From: Pseudomonadota bacterium
GTDB lineage: Bacteria; Pseudomonadota; Gammaproteobacteria; Burkholderiales; SHXO01
NCBI GenBank assembly: GCA_023430065.1
Contig: JAEZCG010000249.1
Coordinates: 1-6,146, forward strand
Direction: 5' to 3'
Length of the DNA stretch: 6,146 nucleotides
The notes beneath the pieces were generated by a model. That model was not told where the DNA came from, did no database searches, and saw only the letters and a list, made by a program, of their open reading frames with translations. The position numbers were made by a program, and so were the translations under genes. Shown here one piece after another: positions 5,854 to 6,146 of the stretch; position 1 is the first letter of the stretch; each line of letters starts with the position of its first letter.

Positions 5854-6146
5854 TCAGGACCCGCTCGGCCGACCGGCCGGGCTAGTCATGCCTGCCTTCA
5901 ACGGTTCGAGCGCGACCCGCTCGCCGGGCGCCACGCCTGCCAGCACCTCCCGGTATCCCTCGCCTGCTGCCTCGCCCAGCCGCAGCTGGCGGAAGTGCGT
6001 CTGCCCCTTGGCATCGATGACGTACGCACCGACGACTTCGCTGCGACGGATCACCGCCTGAGACGGCACCGCCAGCTTGCGCGCCGTACCGATCGCAAAG
6101 TGCGCACGGGCGTATACGCCGGGATAGATGCCCTTGCTGTCCTGAT
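5854..6146 (-). CDS. RND efflux periplasmic adaptor (membrane fusion protein), C-terminal part
   Basis: The reading frame enters from the right edge and stops at TGA 5856-5854. About 96 residues are visible and the N-terminal bulk, including any signal peptide or lipoprotein box, is outside. The visible part has the typical end of a HlyD/AcrA-type adaptor. IYPGVYARAHFAIG is the end of the beta-barrel domain, LAVPSQAVIRRSEVVGAYVID starts the membrane-proximal domain, and a LRLGE...VLAGVAPGERVAL stretch closes it. The first in-frame GTG (6069) is internal valine, not a start, because family wording continues upstream without a break. The protein would link the RND permease encoded at 1283-4552 to an outer-membrane channel. 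It is separated from sqr by 20 bases on the same strand, so adaptor, sqr and pump are very likely one transcript. Confidence 0.88.
   Translation of the reverse strand, partial: QDSKGIYPGVYARAHFAIGTARKLAVPSQAVIRRSEVVGAYVIDAKGQTHFRQLRLGEAAGEGYREVLAGVAPGERVALEPLKAGMTSPAGRPSGS

Noticed and set aside
3572..6061. Plus-strand open frame of 829 codons opposite the pump, sqr and adaptor
   Set aside because: It is antisense to three genes with clear homology, rich in histidine, arginine and aspartate, and has no domain wording. Such long antisense frames are expected in GC-rich DNA.

Overview
The window is GC-rich and densely coded. It looks like part of a proteobacterial chromosome, most likely from a betaproteobacterium. 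The FNR-type regulator has the helix-turn-helix wording I associate with beta-proteobacterial Fnr proteins, and the sulfide:quinone oxidoreductase closely resembles, from memory, the crystallised Acidithiobacillus enzyme. No rRNA, tRNA, insertion sequence, CRISPR array or phage gene was seen.

Layout: (1) 45-788, + strand: an FNR-type oxygen-sensing regulator with all four [4Fe-4S] cysteines in the E. coli spacing. (2) 789-977: a convergent intergenic region with a GC-rich hairpin at 941-969. (3) 978-6146, - strand: a cluster read from right to left. It contains the 3' end of an RND periplasmic adaptor, a sulfide:quinone oxidoreductase (sqr), a complete 1089-residue RND inner-membrane pump, and a 76-residue DUF2892/YgaP-like membrane protein. 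Spacing is 19 nt between adaptor and sqr, and 3 nt between sqr and the pump. The DUF2892 gene follows after 74 nt, which hold a possible promoter of its own.

How the genes may work together: Sqr oxidises sulfide to sulfane sulfur or polysulfide and passes the electrons to the quinone pool. The adaptor and the pump would form a proton-driven tripartite exporter with an outer-membrane channel that is not visible here. Because sqr sits between the two pump subunits, the pump may handle a product or companion of sulfide oxidation, such as polysulfide, persulfidated thiols or another sulfur-linked toxicant. The DUF2892 protein is related to the membrane part of YgaP, a rhodanese fusion, which again points to sulfane sulfur. 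The FNR-type gene next door suggests redox control. A CRP/FNR-type palindrome overlaps the pump stop codon and lies 41.5 bp from a plausible transcription start for the DUF2892 gene. The functional link is inference; the gene identities are well supported.
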